Assembly: GCF_000741175.1 (NCBI RefSeq)
Contig: NZ_JGYS01000006.1
Location: forward strand, 1-64,000
DNA from: Bifidobacterium callitrichos DSM 23973
GTDB taxonomy: Bacteria > Actinomycetota > Actinomycetes > Actinomycetales > Bifidobacteriaceae
DNA length: 64,000 bases
Direction: 5' to 3'
In this document: piece after piece, positions 45,668-52,825 of the stretch
Layout of the letters: each line of letters begins with the position of its first letter
Position numbering within the stretch: the first letter of the stretch is position 1
The notes under the pieces: generated by a model
Told to the model about the DNA's origin: nothing
Seen by the model: the letters and a program-made list of their open reading frames with translations, nothing else
The model's database searches: none
Made by a program: the position numbers and the translations under genes

Positions 45668-45894
45668 CGGCCCCTACGTGATCGGACGTTTTCGTCATTT
45701 CCCCTACCCCTCTCAACGCCGGTTCCTACGGGATCAGACGTAACGGAACAAGAAATGCGGGTTATTGCAACGGATTCTACAGTATCGGACGTTTTCCCCG
45801 ACCTTGCAAGCTCCCATAACGTCGGATCCTGCGGGATCGGGCATAATGGGGCGGGGAATGTGGGTTGCTGCGGCGGATCCTATGGGGTCGGGCG
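45668..45894. repeat. Five palindromic 21-nt repeats at 51-52 nt spacing
   Basis: Units start at 45668, 45720, 45771, 45823 and 45874 (steps 52, 51, 52, 51). They vary around CGGATCCTACAGGATCGGAC, whose GATCC..GGATC arms form a small hairpin. Spacers are 31, 30, 31 and 30 nt. The odd spacers are pyrimidine-rich beginning TTTTC, and the even ones purine-rich beginning TAA. Confidence 0.85.
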
Positions 45895-46293
45895 CAATGG
45901 GCTCGGACCGGACTGGACGCTCGGGTTGGATTTGTTTGGCGGGCGGATAGTTGACGCAGGCCTGTGCGACACCTGCGTGACGCAGACCTGGCATCGCACT
46001 CCAGAAATTCGCTGGACTCATTCCGGCCCTCTTGTCAGGGCTCCCCTCGTCTGGACGCTGCCATGAAGCAAACGGCGGAGCTGTTTTGCAGGCGAGTCGA
46101 CATGACGAGCCTGCATGACGCGCGCGCAGCGTGTCCCTTAATCGCAGGACGAACCGGCCCGCAAAGCAGGCCTGAGAGGCAGTCAATTCAACAACGAACG
46201 ACGCCAGTAGGCCCCCGTGCGCGTACACATTCCGTGCAGACACCGTGAGCCGACTCACACTCGCCCGCCCCTCGTTCTACGGTTGGAGTCATT

Positions 46294-47130
46294 ATGACCG
46301 AGAGAGAACAGAATACCCCCGTCCAGTCTGCCCCGGCGCCCGTCGTCGCCGTGGTTCTCGCCGCCGGATTCGGCACGCGATTCGACCCCGACAACCCCAA
46401 GCAGCTCGTCTCCGTGGGCGGCAAGCCGATCGTGTGCTGGAGCATCGAGGCGTTCGAGCGCTGCGAACGCGTCACCGACATCGTCGTGGTCGTCAATGAG
46501 AAGGTGCGCGCCACCGTCGAGGAGCTGATCGAGGAGGCCGGATACGGCAAGGTCCGCGTCGTCATCGACGGCGGCGCCGAACGCGTCGACAGCACCGCGG
46601 CCGCGCTCGACATGCTCGCGCAGGCGGGCATCCCCGACAACGCGAAGATCCTCATCCACGACGCGGTCCGCCCGTTCGTTGCGCCGTCCGCGATCGACGG
46701 GTCGATCGACGCGCTCGACCAGTTCAACGCCGCCACCGTCGCGTTCGCGTCCACCGACACGATCCTCCTGACCGAGGATCTAGGCGATCGCAAGGTCGTC
46801 AAGGCCGTGCCCGATCGTCCGAACACGTTCCGAGCGCAGACGCCGCAGTCGTTCCGTTTCGCGACGATCCGCCACGCGTACGAACTGGCGTCCGCCGACC
46901 CCGACTTCCATCCGACCGACGACACGCGCGTCGTCGTCGACTATCTGCCCGACGAGCCGGTCGCGATCGTCGCCGGCGCCGAGACGAACCTGAAGATCAC
47001 GACGATGGCCGACATCCCCGTCGCCGAGCGCATCGCCGCCGATCTGACGCACCACATGACCAAGGAGGAGGCCAAGGCCCGCATGCACGCGCTGCTGAGC
47101 GGCGCCGCGGCCCAGATGGCACGCAGGTAG
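46294..47130 (+). CDS. ispD: 2-C-methyl-D-erythritol 4-phosphate cytidylyltransferase
   Basis: Third enzyme of the MEP isoprenoid pathway, forming CDP-methylerythritol from MEP and CTP. The CTP-binding VVLAAGFGTRF..PKQLV loop (about residues 20-38), IHDAVRPFV, RAQTPQSFRF and TDDTRVVVDYL are all present. 278 aa is somewhat longer than the usual 230-240 because of N- and C-terminal extensions (TKEEAKARMHALLSG tail). TTGGAG lies 5 nt before the ATG. No ispF is adjacent. Confidence 0.92.
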   Translation: MTEREQNTPVQSAPAPVVAVVLAAGFGTRFDPDNPKQLVSVGGKPIVCWSIEAFERCERVTDIVVVVNEKVRATVEELIEEAGYGKVRVVIDGGAERVDSTAAALDMLAQAGIPDNAKILIHDAVRPFVAPSAIDGSIDALDQFNAATVAFASTDTILLTEDLGDRKVVKAVPDRPNTFRAQTPQSFRFATIRHAYELASADPDFHPTDDTRVVVDYLPDEPVAIVAGAETNLKITTMADIPVAERIAADLTHHMTKEEAKARMHALLSGAAAQMARR

Positions 47131-47157
47131 CGGCTCGGCACGGGTAGACTTGGTGTC

Positions 47158-47814
47158 ATGCAGCAGCTCAGTGTCGTGATCTCCGGCTTCGATCATTACG
47201 ATGACGTCCGCGTCAACCCGTCCTACGAGGTGCCCAAGGCATTGGCCGAAAAGGGCGTGGACGGGCTTGACGACGTGGAGCTCGCCATCAGCGCGGTGAG
47301 CCTGCCCGTGAGCTTCGCGAAGGCCTGGCCGACCCTGCGCGAGACCATCGAGGCCACGCATCCGAACATCGTCATCGCCACGGGTCTCAAGCACGCGGCC
47401 CGCGGTGTGATGCTCGAACGGTGCGCCACGAACCTGATGGACGCCGCCAAGCCGGACGTCGACAACATGACGCCCCGCCGCGCTCCGATCGATCCGAACG
47501 GTCCTGCCGCATACTGGACGCGTCTGCCGCTGCGTTCGATCCTCGCCGATTTCACGCGTGACGGCATTCCCGCCACCCTAAGCTCCGACGCCGGCACCTT
47601 CGTGTGCAATTCGCTGTTCTACAACCTGCTCAACTGGGCGTCGGGTCAGGACAAGGTGCTCGCCGGATTCGTGAGCTTCCCGCTGATCAACGAATCGCGC
47701 CACCCGCAGCACGGTCTGCCGCTGCGCCATCTGGTGACCGCCGGCGCCGACGTCGTGCGCGACAGCGTGCGCTACTATCGCAGACCCACGTCGGGCGACA
47801 TCCTCATCGCCTGA
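47158..47814 (+). CDS. Pyroglutamyl-peptidase I-like protein (C15 family), catalytic His not obvious
   Basis: C15 peptidases remove N-terminal pyroglutamate. The fold marks are ISGFDHYDDVRVNPSYEV, the Glu region ATGLKHAARGVMLERCATNLMDA and the catalytic Cys in SSDAGTFVCNSLFYNLL. In typical Pcp the next block reads GFIHxP and supplies the active-site histidine. Here it is GFVSFPLINE, with Ser at that position. The protein may therefore be inactive, use another nearby His (HPQHGLPLRH), or have a changed substrate. 218 aa is normal length. It lies 27 nt after ispD and is probably cotranscribed. Confidence 0.8.
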   Translation: MQQLSVVISGFDHYDDVRVNPSYEVPKALAEKGVDGLDDVELAISAVSLPVSFAKAWPTLRETIEATHPNIVIATGLKHAARGVMLERCATNLMDAAKPDVDNMTPRRAPIDPNGPAAYWTRLPLRSILADFTRDGIPATLSSDAGTFVCNSLFYNLLNWASGQDKVLAGFVSFPLINESRHPQHGLPLRHLVTAGADVVRDSVRYYRRPTSGDILIA

Positions 47815-47997
47815 TTTCGGCCTTTCGCCTCCGGTCGAACTAGACACGAACGAAAATGGATGAAGCTGTGTGAATCGCAGATAATCGCTGCTCGTCTCCG
47901 GCGTGTTTGGGCTACGATGCTGAAAGCGTACGGGGCCCGTCTCGGACGGGACGACGAGTGATGTGCTGAGCCCGATCAGGCGAAAGGAATGAGGGAC

Positions 47998-49476
47998 ATG
48001 GATCAGTTCCCGATTGTGTTGAGGGGATACGACAAGGACAAGGTCGACGAAGCGTTCGCCACCGCGCAGGCCAGCGTGCGTCAGGCGCAGCAGACCCTCG
48101 CGGGCATGCGCGAGCAGATCGCCGCGAGCGACGCCCGCATCCTCAAGCTGCAGGCGCAGCTCGAGGAGGAGAAGAAGCGCAAGCCGAAGTCGAGCAGCTT
48201 CGCCTCGCTCGGCGCCAACGCACAGCAGATGCTCGCCTCCGCCGAACAGACCAGCTCCGAGCTGCTCGAGCGCGCCAAGTCCGACGCCGCGGCAACCCGC
48301 AAGGCCGCGCAGGCGCAGGCCCAGACCCTGATCAACAACGCCAAGCTCGACGCCAAGCACATCGTCGACGACGCCTCCCAGAAAGCGTCCACGATCCTCG
48401 CCCAGGCCAACACCGAAGCGGACACCATCACCACCTCCGCGAAGAACAACGCCGCCCAGCTGCGCGCGGAAACCGCGAAGAACGTCACCGAGCAGCGTCA
48501 GACCGTCGAACTGGAGCTGAGCAACTCCCGTGAGGCGCACGACAAGCAGCTCGCCTCCGAGAAGGCCAAGCAGGAGCGCGAGCTCTCCGATCTCAAGGCC
48601 GAGGCCACCGCGCAGATCGCCGCCCAGCGCAAGAGCACCAACGAGGAGCTGGCCCGTCTCAAGTCAGAGGCGAACGACCAGATCGAGGCCGCGCTCGCCG
48701 AGGCGAACAAGAAGCTTGCCGACGTGCGCGAGCAGGTCTCCAAGATGATGACCGACGCGCAGCGCCGCGCCGGCGAGATTGTCGACGACGCCAAGTCCAA
48801 GGCGCAGGAGATCAACGACGAGGCCGAGGTCAAGCGCACCAAGACGATGAGCCAGGTCAACGCGGAGGTCGAGCAGATCCGCACCGACATCGCCGCCCAG
48901 CAGGATGAGGCCACGAAGAAGGTCTCCGAGTTGCTCGACAACCTCGAGGAGCGTCGCACCGCCGCCAAGAAGGAGGCCGACGAGCTGGTCGGCCAGGCCA
49001 AGACCGCACGCGAGGAGGCCGATGCCTACGCCGCCGCGAAGCGCGCCGCCGCCGACGAACAGGCCACCGCCACCCTGCGCAAGGCCAGCGAGGACGCCGA
49101 ACGTCAGATCGAGGAGCGTCGCACTGCCGCCCAGCAGGAGCTCGATGGTCTCAAGCACCACATCGCCGCCCTGCAGCAGCGCGAGGCGCAGATCACCCAG
49201 CGTGTCAGCGAGCTGCGTGCCATGTTCTCCAACGCCTTCGCCGGCTTCGTCGGCGGCGAGGAAACCCCCGCCCCCGACGTTCCGGTCAACGCCCCGATCC
49301 CCGGTGCCTCCGGCGCCTCCGGCGAGCCTGCTGCTGTCGCCGAAGCGGAGCAGCCCGCCCCTGAGCCCGCCCCTGAGGCCGGGCCTGAGGTCGGGCCTGA
49401 GGCCGAGTCCGACGAAACGGTAGCCCTCCCCACCAACCCGGCTGCCACTCAGGAGTCCCCGGAGGTGCAGAAGTAG
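47998..49476 (+). CDS. DivIVA-domain coiled-coil protein
   Basis: Cytoplasmic cell-pole or cell-division scaffold candidate. The first 20 residues, FPIVLRGYDKDKVDEAF, are the DivIVA lipid-binding-type motif. Residues about 25-415 are an almost continuous Ala/Gln/Glu/Lys-rich coiled coil without proline. After GFVGGEE comes a Pro/Ala/Glu tail with EPAPEAGPEVGPEAE. This layout recalls actinobacterial DivIVA paralogues and Scy/FilP-type filaments; the exact role is not known. 492 aa. ATG 47998 is chosen because GAAAGGA (47982-47988) would be too close to ATG 47989. Upstream, about 180 nt hold a likely promoter region but no clear motif. Confidence 0.82.
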   Translation: MDQFPIVLRGYDKDKVDEAFATAQASVRQAQQTLAGMREQIAASDARILKLQAQLEEEKKRKPKSSSFASLGANAQQMLASAEQTSSELLERAKSDAAATRKAAQAQAQTLINNAKLDAKHIVDDASQKASTILAQANTEADTITTSAKNNAAQLRAETAKNVTEQRQTVELELSNSREAHDKQLASEKAKQERELSDLKAEATAQIAAQRKSTNEELARLKSEANDQIEAALAEANKKLADVREQVSKMMTDAQRRAGEIVDDAKSKAQEINDEAEVKRTKTMSQVNAEVEQIRTDIAAQQDEATKKVSELLDNLEERRTAAKKEADELVGQAKTAREEADAYAAAKRAAADEQATATLRKASEDAERQIEERRTAAQQELDGLKHHIAALQQREAQITQRVSELRAMFSNAFAGFVGGEETPAPDVPVNAPIPGASGASGEPAAVAEAEQPAPEPAPEAGPEVGPEAESDETVALPTNPAATQESPEVQK

Positions 49477-49500
49477 CAGCCAGTCGCAGTTAGCTGCAAC

Positions 49501-49537
49501 CGAACGCTCCTCCATCTCCCCGATGGAAGGGCGTTCG
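49501..49537 (+). terminator. Terminator of the DivIVA-like gene
   Basis: 49501-49516 pairs with 49522-49537 (14 of 16 positions) around TCCCC, 24 nt after the stop. Confidence 0.7.
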
Positions 49538-49555
49538 CGCGTTTACCACATTCCT

Positions 49556-49642
49556 GAGGTTGGGCGGATTATGCGATGCGCGACCGTAGGCTTGGCCGAG
49601 CGGCCTTGAGCGTGTCGCGCATCGCATAATCCGCCCAACCTC
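49556..49642. repeat. 29-29-29 hairpin element, copy C
   Basis: Arms 49556-49584 and 49614-49642 are perfectly complementary over 29 bp. The 29-nt centre (49585-49613) is the exact reverse complement of the centre at 19422-19450. The arm sequence is unrelated to that of the other copies. It sits between the DivIVA-like gene terminator and pepC. Confidence 0.93.
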
Positions 49643-49753
49643 CCACGCCGGAAACCCCCAAACGCCAGAACTCCATCGCCCAATCTTCGTCGCCGGATTG
49701 TAAGGTAGTGCCCCGAAACCAACCCACAAGGTCAGTAAAAGGAGCACAAAGCT

Positions 49754-51103
49754 ATGACCACCCTGCAGCCGTTGAGCAGCGAGGCCCTGTCCGCCCTGCG
49801 CGAGGAATTCGACGCGGACGGCACCAACCGCATGGCGATGAACGCGGTGACCGCCGCCGGCATCAACACCGTCGCCAAGAACTATGATCGCGCCCGCCTG
49901 CTGCAGCGTCGCTTCTCCACCGTCATCGACAACGGCGAGGCCACGCATCAGGATCATTCCGGCCGCTGCTGGCTGTTCAGCTCGCTGAACGTCGCCCGCT
50001 TCGTCGCGAAGAAGAACCTGAACGTCAAGGAGTTCGAGTTCTCGCAGAACTACGCGATGTACTACGACAAGCTCGAGCGCATCAACTACTTCCTGCAGGA
50101 CGTCGCGGCCCTCGTGCGCGCCGGCGAACCGGCTGATTCCCGTCTGATCCAGCACCTGCTCGCCGACGTGATGGGCGACGGCGGCCAGTGGACGATGGCG
50201 ATGAACGTGTACAAGAAGTACGGTGCGGTGCCGAAGGACCTGTTCCCGGAGACCGAGTCCTCGAAGAACACCGGCCCGATGAACACGCAGCTGCGTCACA
50301 TGCTGCACACCGCCGTCGCGCACATGTTCGCCGCGCACGCCGCCGGTGAGGACGCCGGCATCGACGAGACCATCGCCGACGCCCGCGCCGCCGGTCACCG
50401 CATGCTGACCATCCACCTCGGCGAGCCGCCGGTCTCCTTCGACTGGGAGTGGACGGACAAGGACGGCGAGTTCCACCGCGATGGCGAGATCACCCCGCAG
50501 GAGTTCTGGGCGAAGTACGTCGGCTCCGCCGATCTGGAGAGCTACGTGTGCCTGGTCGATGATCCGCGTCAGGAGCACCCGAAGGGCAAGAAGATCGCCA
50601 TCGAGCATCTGGGCAACGTCGCCGGCGGCGACGCGACCGAGTACCTCAACGTGCCGAACCAGTTCATGAAGGACTGCGTCAAGCAGATCCTCGTCGAGCA
50701 GGGCATCCCGGTGTGGTTTGGCGCCGACTGCGGTCCGTTCATGGACCGCGAGTCCGGCGCGTGGGCGACCGACCTGTTCGAGTACGGTTCGATCTACGAC
50801 GTCGACTTCGATCTCGACAAGGAGGCGCGCGTGCGCTTCGCCGACTCCGCGATGAACCACGCGATGGCCTTCGCTGGCGTGGATGTCGCCGATGACGGCT
50901 CCACCCGCCGTTGGCGCGTCGAGAACTCCTGGGGTACCAAGATCGCCGACAAGGGCTACTTCACGATGAGCGACGACTGGTTCACCGAGTACGTCTACGA
51001 GGTCGCCGTCCCGAAGGCGCTCCTGCCCGAGGAATACCTCAAGGCCCTTGAAGAGCCCGCCATCTCCCTGCCGGCATGGGATCCGATGGGAGCTCTTGCC
51101 TGA
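49754..51103 (+). CDS. pepC: Aminopeptidase C (bleomycin hydrolase family)
   Basis: Cytosolic papain-fold C1B cysteine aminopeptidase, usually a hexameric barrel. The catalytic triad is in HSGRCWLFSSLN (Cys, about residue 73), MNHAMAFAGVD (His) and RVENSWGTK (Asn). QNYAMYYDKLERINYFLQ and MGDGGQWTMAMNVYKKYG are family blocks. 449 aa is standard. AAAGGAGC precedes ATG 49754. The last codons, GGA GCT CTT GCC TGA, start a 65-nt direct repeat copied downstream. Confidence 0.95.
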   Translation: MTTLQPLSSEALSALREEFDADGTNRMAMNAVTAAGINTVAKNYDRARLLQRRFSTVIDNGEATHQDHSGRCWLFSSLNVARFVAKKNLNVKEFEFSQNYAMYYDKLERINYFLQDVAALVRAGEPADSRLIQHLLADVMGDGGQWTMAMNVYKKYGAVPKDLFPETESSKNTGPMNTQLRHMLHTAVAHMFAAHAAGEDAGIDETIADARAAGHRMLTIHLGEPPVSFDWEWTDKDGEFHRDGEITPQEFWAKYVGSADLESYVCLVDDPRQEHPKGKKIAIEHLGNVAGGDATEYLNVPNQFMKDCVKQILVEQGIPVWFGADCGPFMDRESGAWATDLFEYGSIYDVDFDLDKEARVRFADSAMNHAMAFAGVDVADDGSTRRWRVENSWGTKIADKGYFTMSDDWFTEYVYEVAVPKALLPEEYLKALEEPAISLPAWDPMGALA

Positions 51104-51154
51104 GCTGCGCTCGGGGCAAGAGCTCCTGAGCCGACACGCCGTGTGGCGGACAGC
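51090..51154 (+). repeat. Direct repeat copy 1, spanning the pepC stop codon
   Basis: 65 nt, nearly identical to 51261-51325. It contains a perfect 12-bp hairpin (GGAGCTCTTGCC with GGCAAGAGCTCC, starting at 51089) that likely terminates pepC. Confidence 0.85.
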
Positions 51155-51168
51155 CCGGTGGGCTGTCC
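51148..51168 (+). terminator. GC-rich hairpin downstream of pepC
   Basis: GGACAGCCC-GGT-GGGCTGTCC, a perfect 9-bp stem very like the pnp terminator at 17836-17856. Confidence 0.55.
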
Positions 51169-51260
51169 GTAGGCGTGGCCCGTGGGCGTAAGCACGCGGG
51201 GAACGGCGAAGGTAGGCTTGAGCCTCGCCGTCAGGCGAGTCCGTAATTGCAGGGCTCGGA

Positions 51261-51325
51261 GAGCTCTTGCCTGAGCTGCGCTCGGAGCAGGAGCTCCTGA
51301 GTCGACACGCCGTGTGGCGGACAGC
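51261..51325 (+). repeat. Direct repeat copy 2 of the pepC 3' end
   Basis: Starts 171 nt after copy 1 with about three substitutions. The changes weaken the hairpin that copy 1 forms. The 106 nt between copies include GTCCGTAATTGCA, also found (inverted) in the ends of the element at 45 kb. Confidence 0.85.
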
Positions 51326-51346
51326 TTCTGCCAATAACCTTCACTA

Positions 51347-51385
51347 ATCTGCCGATCGTTCCACAGAACGGTCGGCAGATGCCGT
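51347..51385 (+). terminator. Hairpin with T run upstream of the first DAHP synthase
   Basis: ATCTGCCGATCGTTC pairs with 51366-51380 (14 of 15) around CACA, followed by GCCGTTTT. It acts either as a last terminator for pepC or as a leader attenuator for the aromatic gene. Confidence 0.55.
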
Positions 51386-51478
51386 TTTCGTGGCATGATC
51401 GCTACAGTAAGGTCCTTGTTGCATAGCAAGTATCGATGCAGGCCGATGTACGTACACCGATGAGAAAGGAGAGTCGGC

Positions 51479-52609
51479 ATGGCAGCACTTCGTGGCCCGG
51501 ATAGTTCCGAGGACGTTCAGCGTTTGGGGGAGCAGGCCGTCTTTCCCGAGACCGTCGACGTCAACATCCGTCAGCTTGACCCGATCCCCGCGCCCCGCGC
51601 GTTTCTGAAGGAACTGCCGCTCACCAAGTCGATGAGCGATCTGGTCCTCACCTCCCGTCAGGAGATCCGCGATATCCTGCATGGTCGCGACGACCGTCTG
51701 CTGGTCATCGTCGGCCCCTGCTCGATCCATGATCCGAAGGCCGCGCACGAGTATGCGACCAAGCTGGCCGCCGTCTCCAGGCAGCTGGATGACCGGCTGC
51801 TCATCGTCATGCGCGTCTACTTCGAGAAGCCGCGTACGACGATCGGCTGGAAGGGTCTGATCAACGATCCGGATCTGGATGGGCGTTTCAACATTCGCAA
51901 GGGCATGTGGCTGGCGCGCAAGGTGCTGACCGACGTGCTGAATCTCGGTCTGCCCACCGCCACCGAGTGGCTCGATCCGATTACCCCGCAGTACATCTGC
52001 GATCTGATCAGCTGGGGCGCGATCGGCGCTCGCAACACCGAAAGCCAGGTGCACCGCGAGCTGGCGAGCGGCCTGTCGATGCCGGTCGGCTTCAAGAACG
52101 CGACCGACGGTTCGATCAAGCCGGCCGCCGATTCCTGCTATGCTGCCGCGTTCGAGCATCATTTCCTGTCCATCAATCTGGATGGTCGCGTGATCTCCGC
52201 CGAGACGAAGGGCAATCCCGATTGCCATCTGGTGCTGCGCGGTTCCAACCATGGTCCGAACTATGACCGTGATTCCGTCGCGCAGGCGCTGGTGGACCTC
52301 AAGAAGTCCAAGGCGTCGGGACCGAGCGAGCATGGTCTGATCATCGATGCCGCGCACGGCAACTGCGGCAAGGACGAGGTGCGTGAGGCCGAGGTCGTCG
52401 AGGAGATCGCCGAGCGTGTCGCTCAGGGTGAGCCGGGCATCCTCGGTGTGATGATGGAGAGCTTCCTCGTCGCAGGCCATCAGAAGCCGGCTCCGCTCGA
52501 CCAGCTGGTCTACGGACAGTCCGTGACCGACTCCTGCGTGCCGTGGGATCGCACCGAGGAGCTGCTGCATTGTTTGGCCGACGCCGTTTCGGCTAGGCGC
52601 GCCCTCTAA
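51479..52609 (+). CDS. aroG: 3-deoxy-7-phosphoheptulonate synthase, first paralogue
   Basis: Class I DAHP synthase joining phosphoenolpyruvate and erythrose 4-phosphate at the entry of the shikimate pathway. Active-site blocks are VIVGPCSIHDP, MRVYFEKPRTTIGWKGLINDPDLDG, SWGAIGARNTESQVHRELASGLSMPVGFKNATDGS, VLRGSNHGPNY, DAAHGNCGKD and GVMMESFL. 376 aa is in range. GAAAGGAGAG precedes ATG 51479. A second gene of the same family follows after a large hairpin, so the two probably differ in feedback inhibition (Phe versus Tyr type), which I cannot assign from sequence. Confidence 0.94.
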   Translation: MAALRGPDSSEDVQRLGEQAVFPETVDVNIRQLDPIPAPRAFLKELPLTKSMSDLVLTSRQEIRDILHGRDDRLLVIVGPCSIHDPKAAHEYATKLAAVSRQLDDRLLIVMRVYFEKPRTTIGWKGLINDPDLDGRFNIRKGMWLARKVLTDVLNLGLPTATEWLDPITPQYICDLISWGAIGARNTESQVHRELASGLSMPVGFKNATDGSIKPAADSCYAAAFEHHFLSINLDGRVISAETKGNPDCHLVLRGSNHGPNYDRDSVAQALVDLKKSKASGPSEHGLIIDAAHGNCGKDEVREAEVVEEIAERVAQGEPGILGVMMESFLVAGHQKPAPLDQLVYGQSVTDSCVPWDRTEELLHCLADAVSARRAL

Positions 52610-52615
52610 CGGTTG

Positions 52616-52773
52616 CAGCGAATCGTTCTCAATAAGAAAAGTGTGAGGGTTGACAGATCGTCAATCGCCCATAACATCGCCCGGAATGGCCATTTTCCGC
52701 CGTTTCGGGCGATGTTCGTTTGTGCGATCGTGTGCGTTGGGCTCACACTTTTCTAATTGAGAACGATTCGCTG
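52616..52773. repeat. Large nested inverted repeat between the two DAHP synthase genes
   Basis: The outer arms 52616-52647 and 52742-52773 match at 31 of 32 positions. The inner arms AACATCGCCCG (52673) and CGGGCGATGTT (52706-52716) enclose a smaller loop. The outer arms contain AAGAAAAGTGTGAG. The element begins 6 nt after the first stop and ends 52 nt before the second start. It may be a terminator/attenuator or an inserted palindromic element. Confidence 0.85.
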
Positions 52774-52825
52774 TAAGTCATCCACTATCCTATAAGGGGA
52801 ATATCGGATAAAGGGAGAGAAGACC

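Larger units (their letters stand above)
45020..46201. mobile_element. Non-coding element with terminal inverted repeats, copy 2, flanked by a 9-bp direct repeat
   Basis: CGCCAGTAG occurs at 45011-45019 and again at 46202-46210, as expected for a target site duplication. Inside, the left end (about 45024-45180) is the inverted complement of the right end (about 46030-46200) through GACTGCCTCTCAG, CCTGCTT.GCGGGCCGG, CGCTGCGCGCG and CGCCTGCAA-like runs. The interior has the four-hairpin block and a five-unit palindrome array. ORFs inside look like chance frames. Insertion was exactly at the stop codon of the RpiR gene, leaving it intact. Confidence 0.75.

Noticed and set aside
45668-45894. CRISPR array
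   Set aside because: Repeats are degenerate, one spacer is homologous between loci, spacers alternate in type, and no cas gene is nearby.
45229-46258. Frames of up to 174 codons inside the 45-kb element
   Set aside because: Not conserved in frame between the two element copies; they follow the hairpin palindromes.
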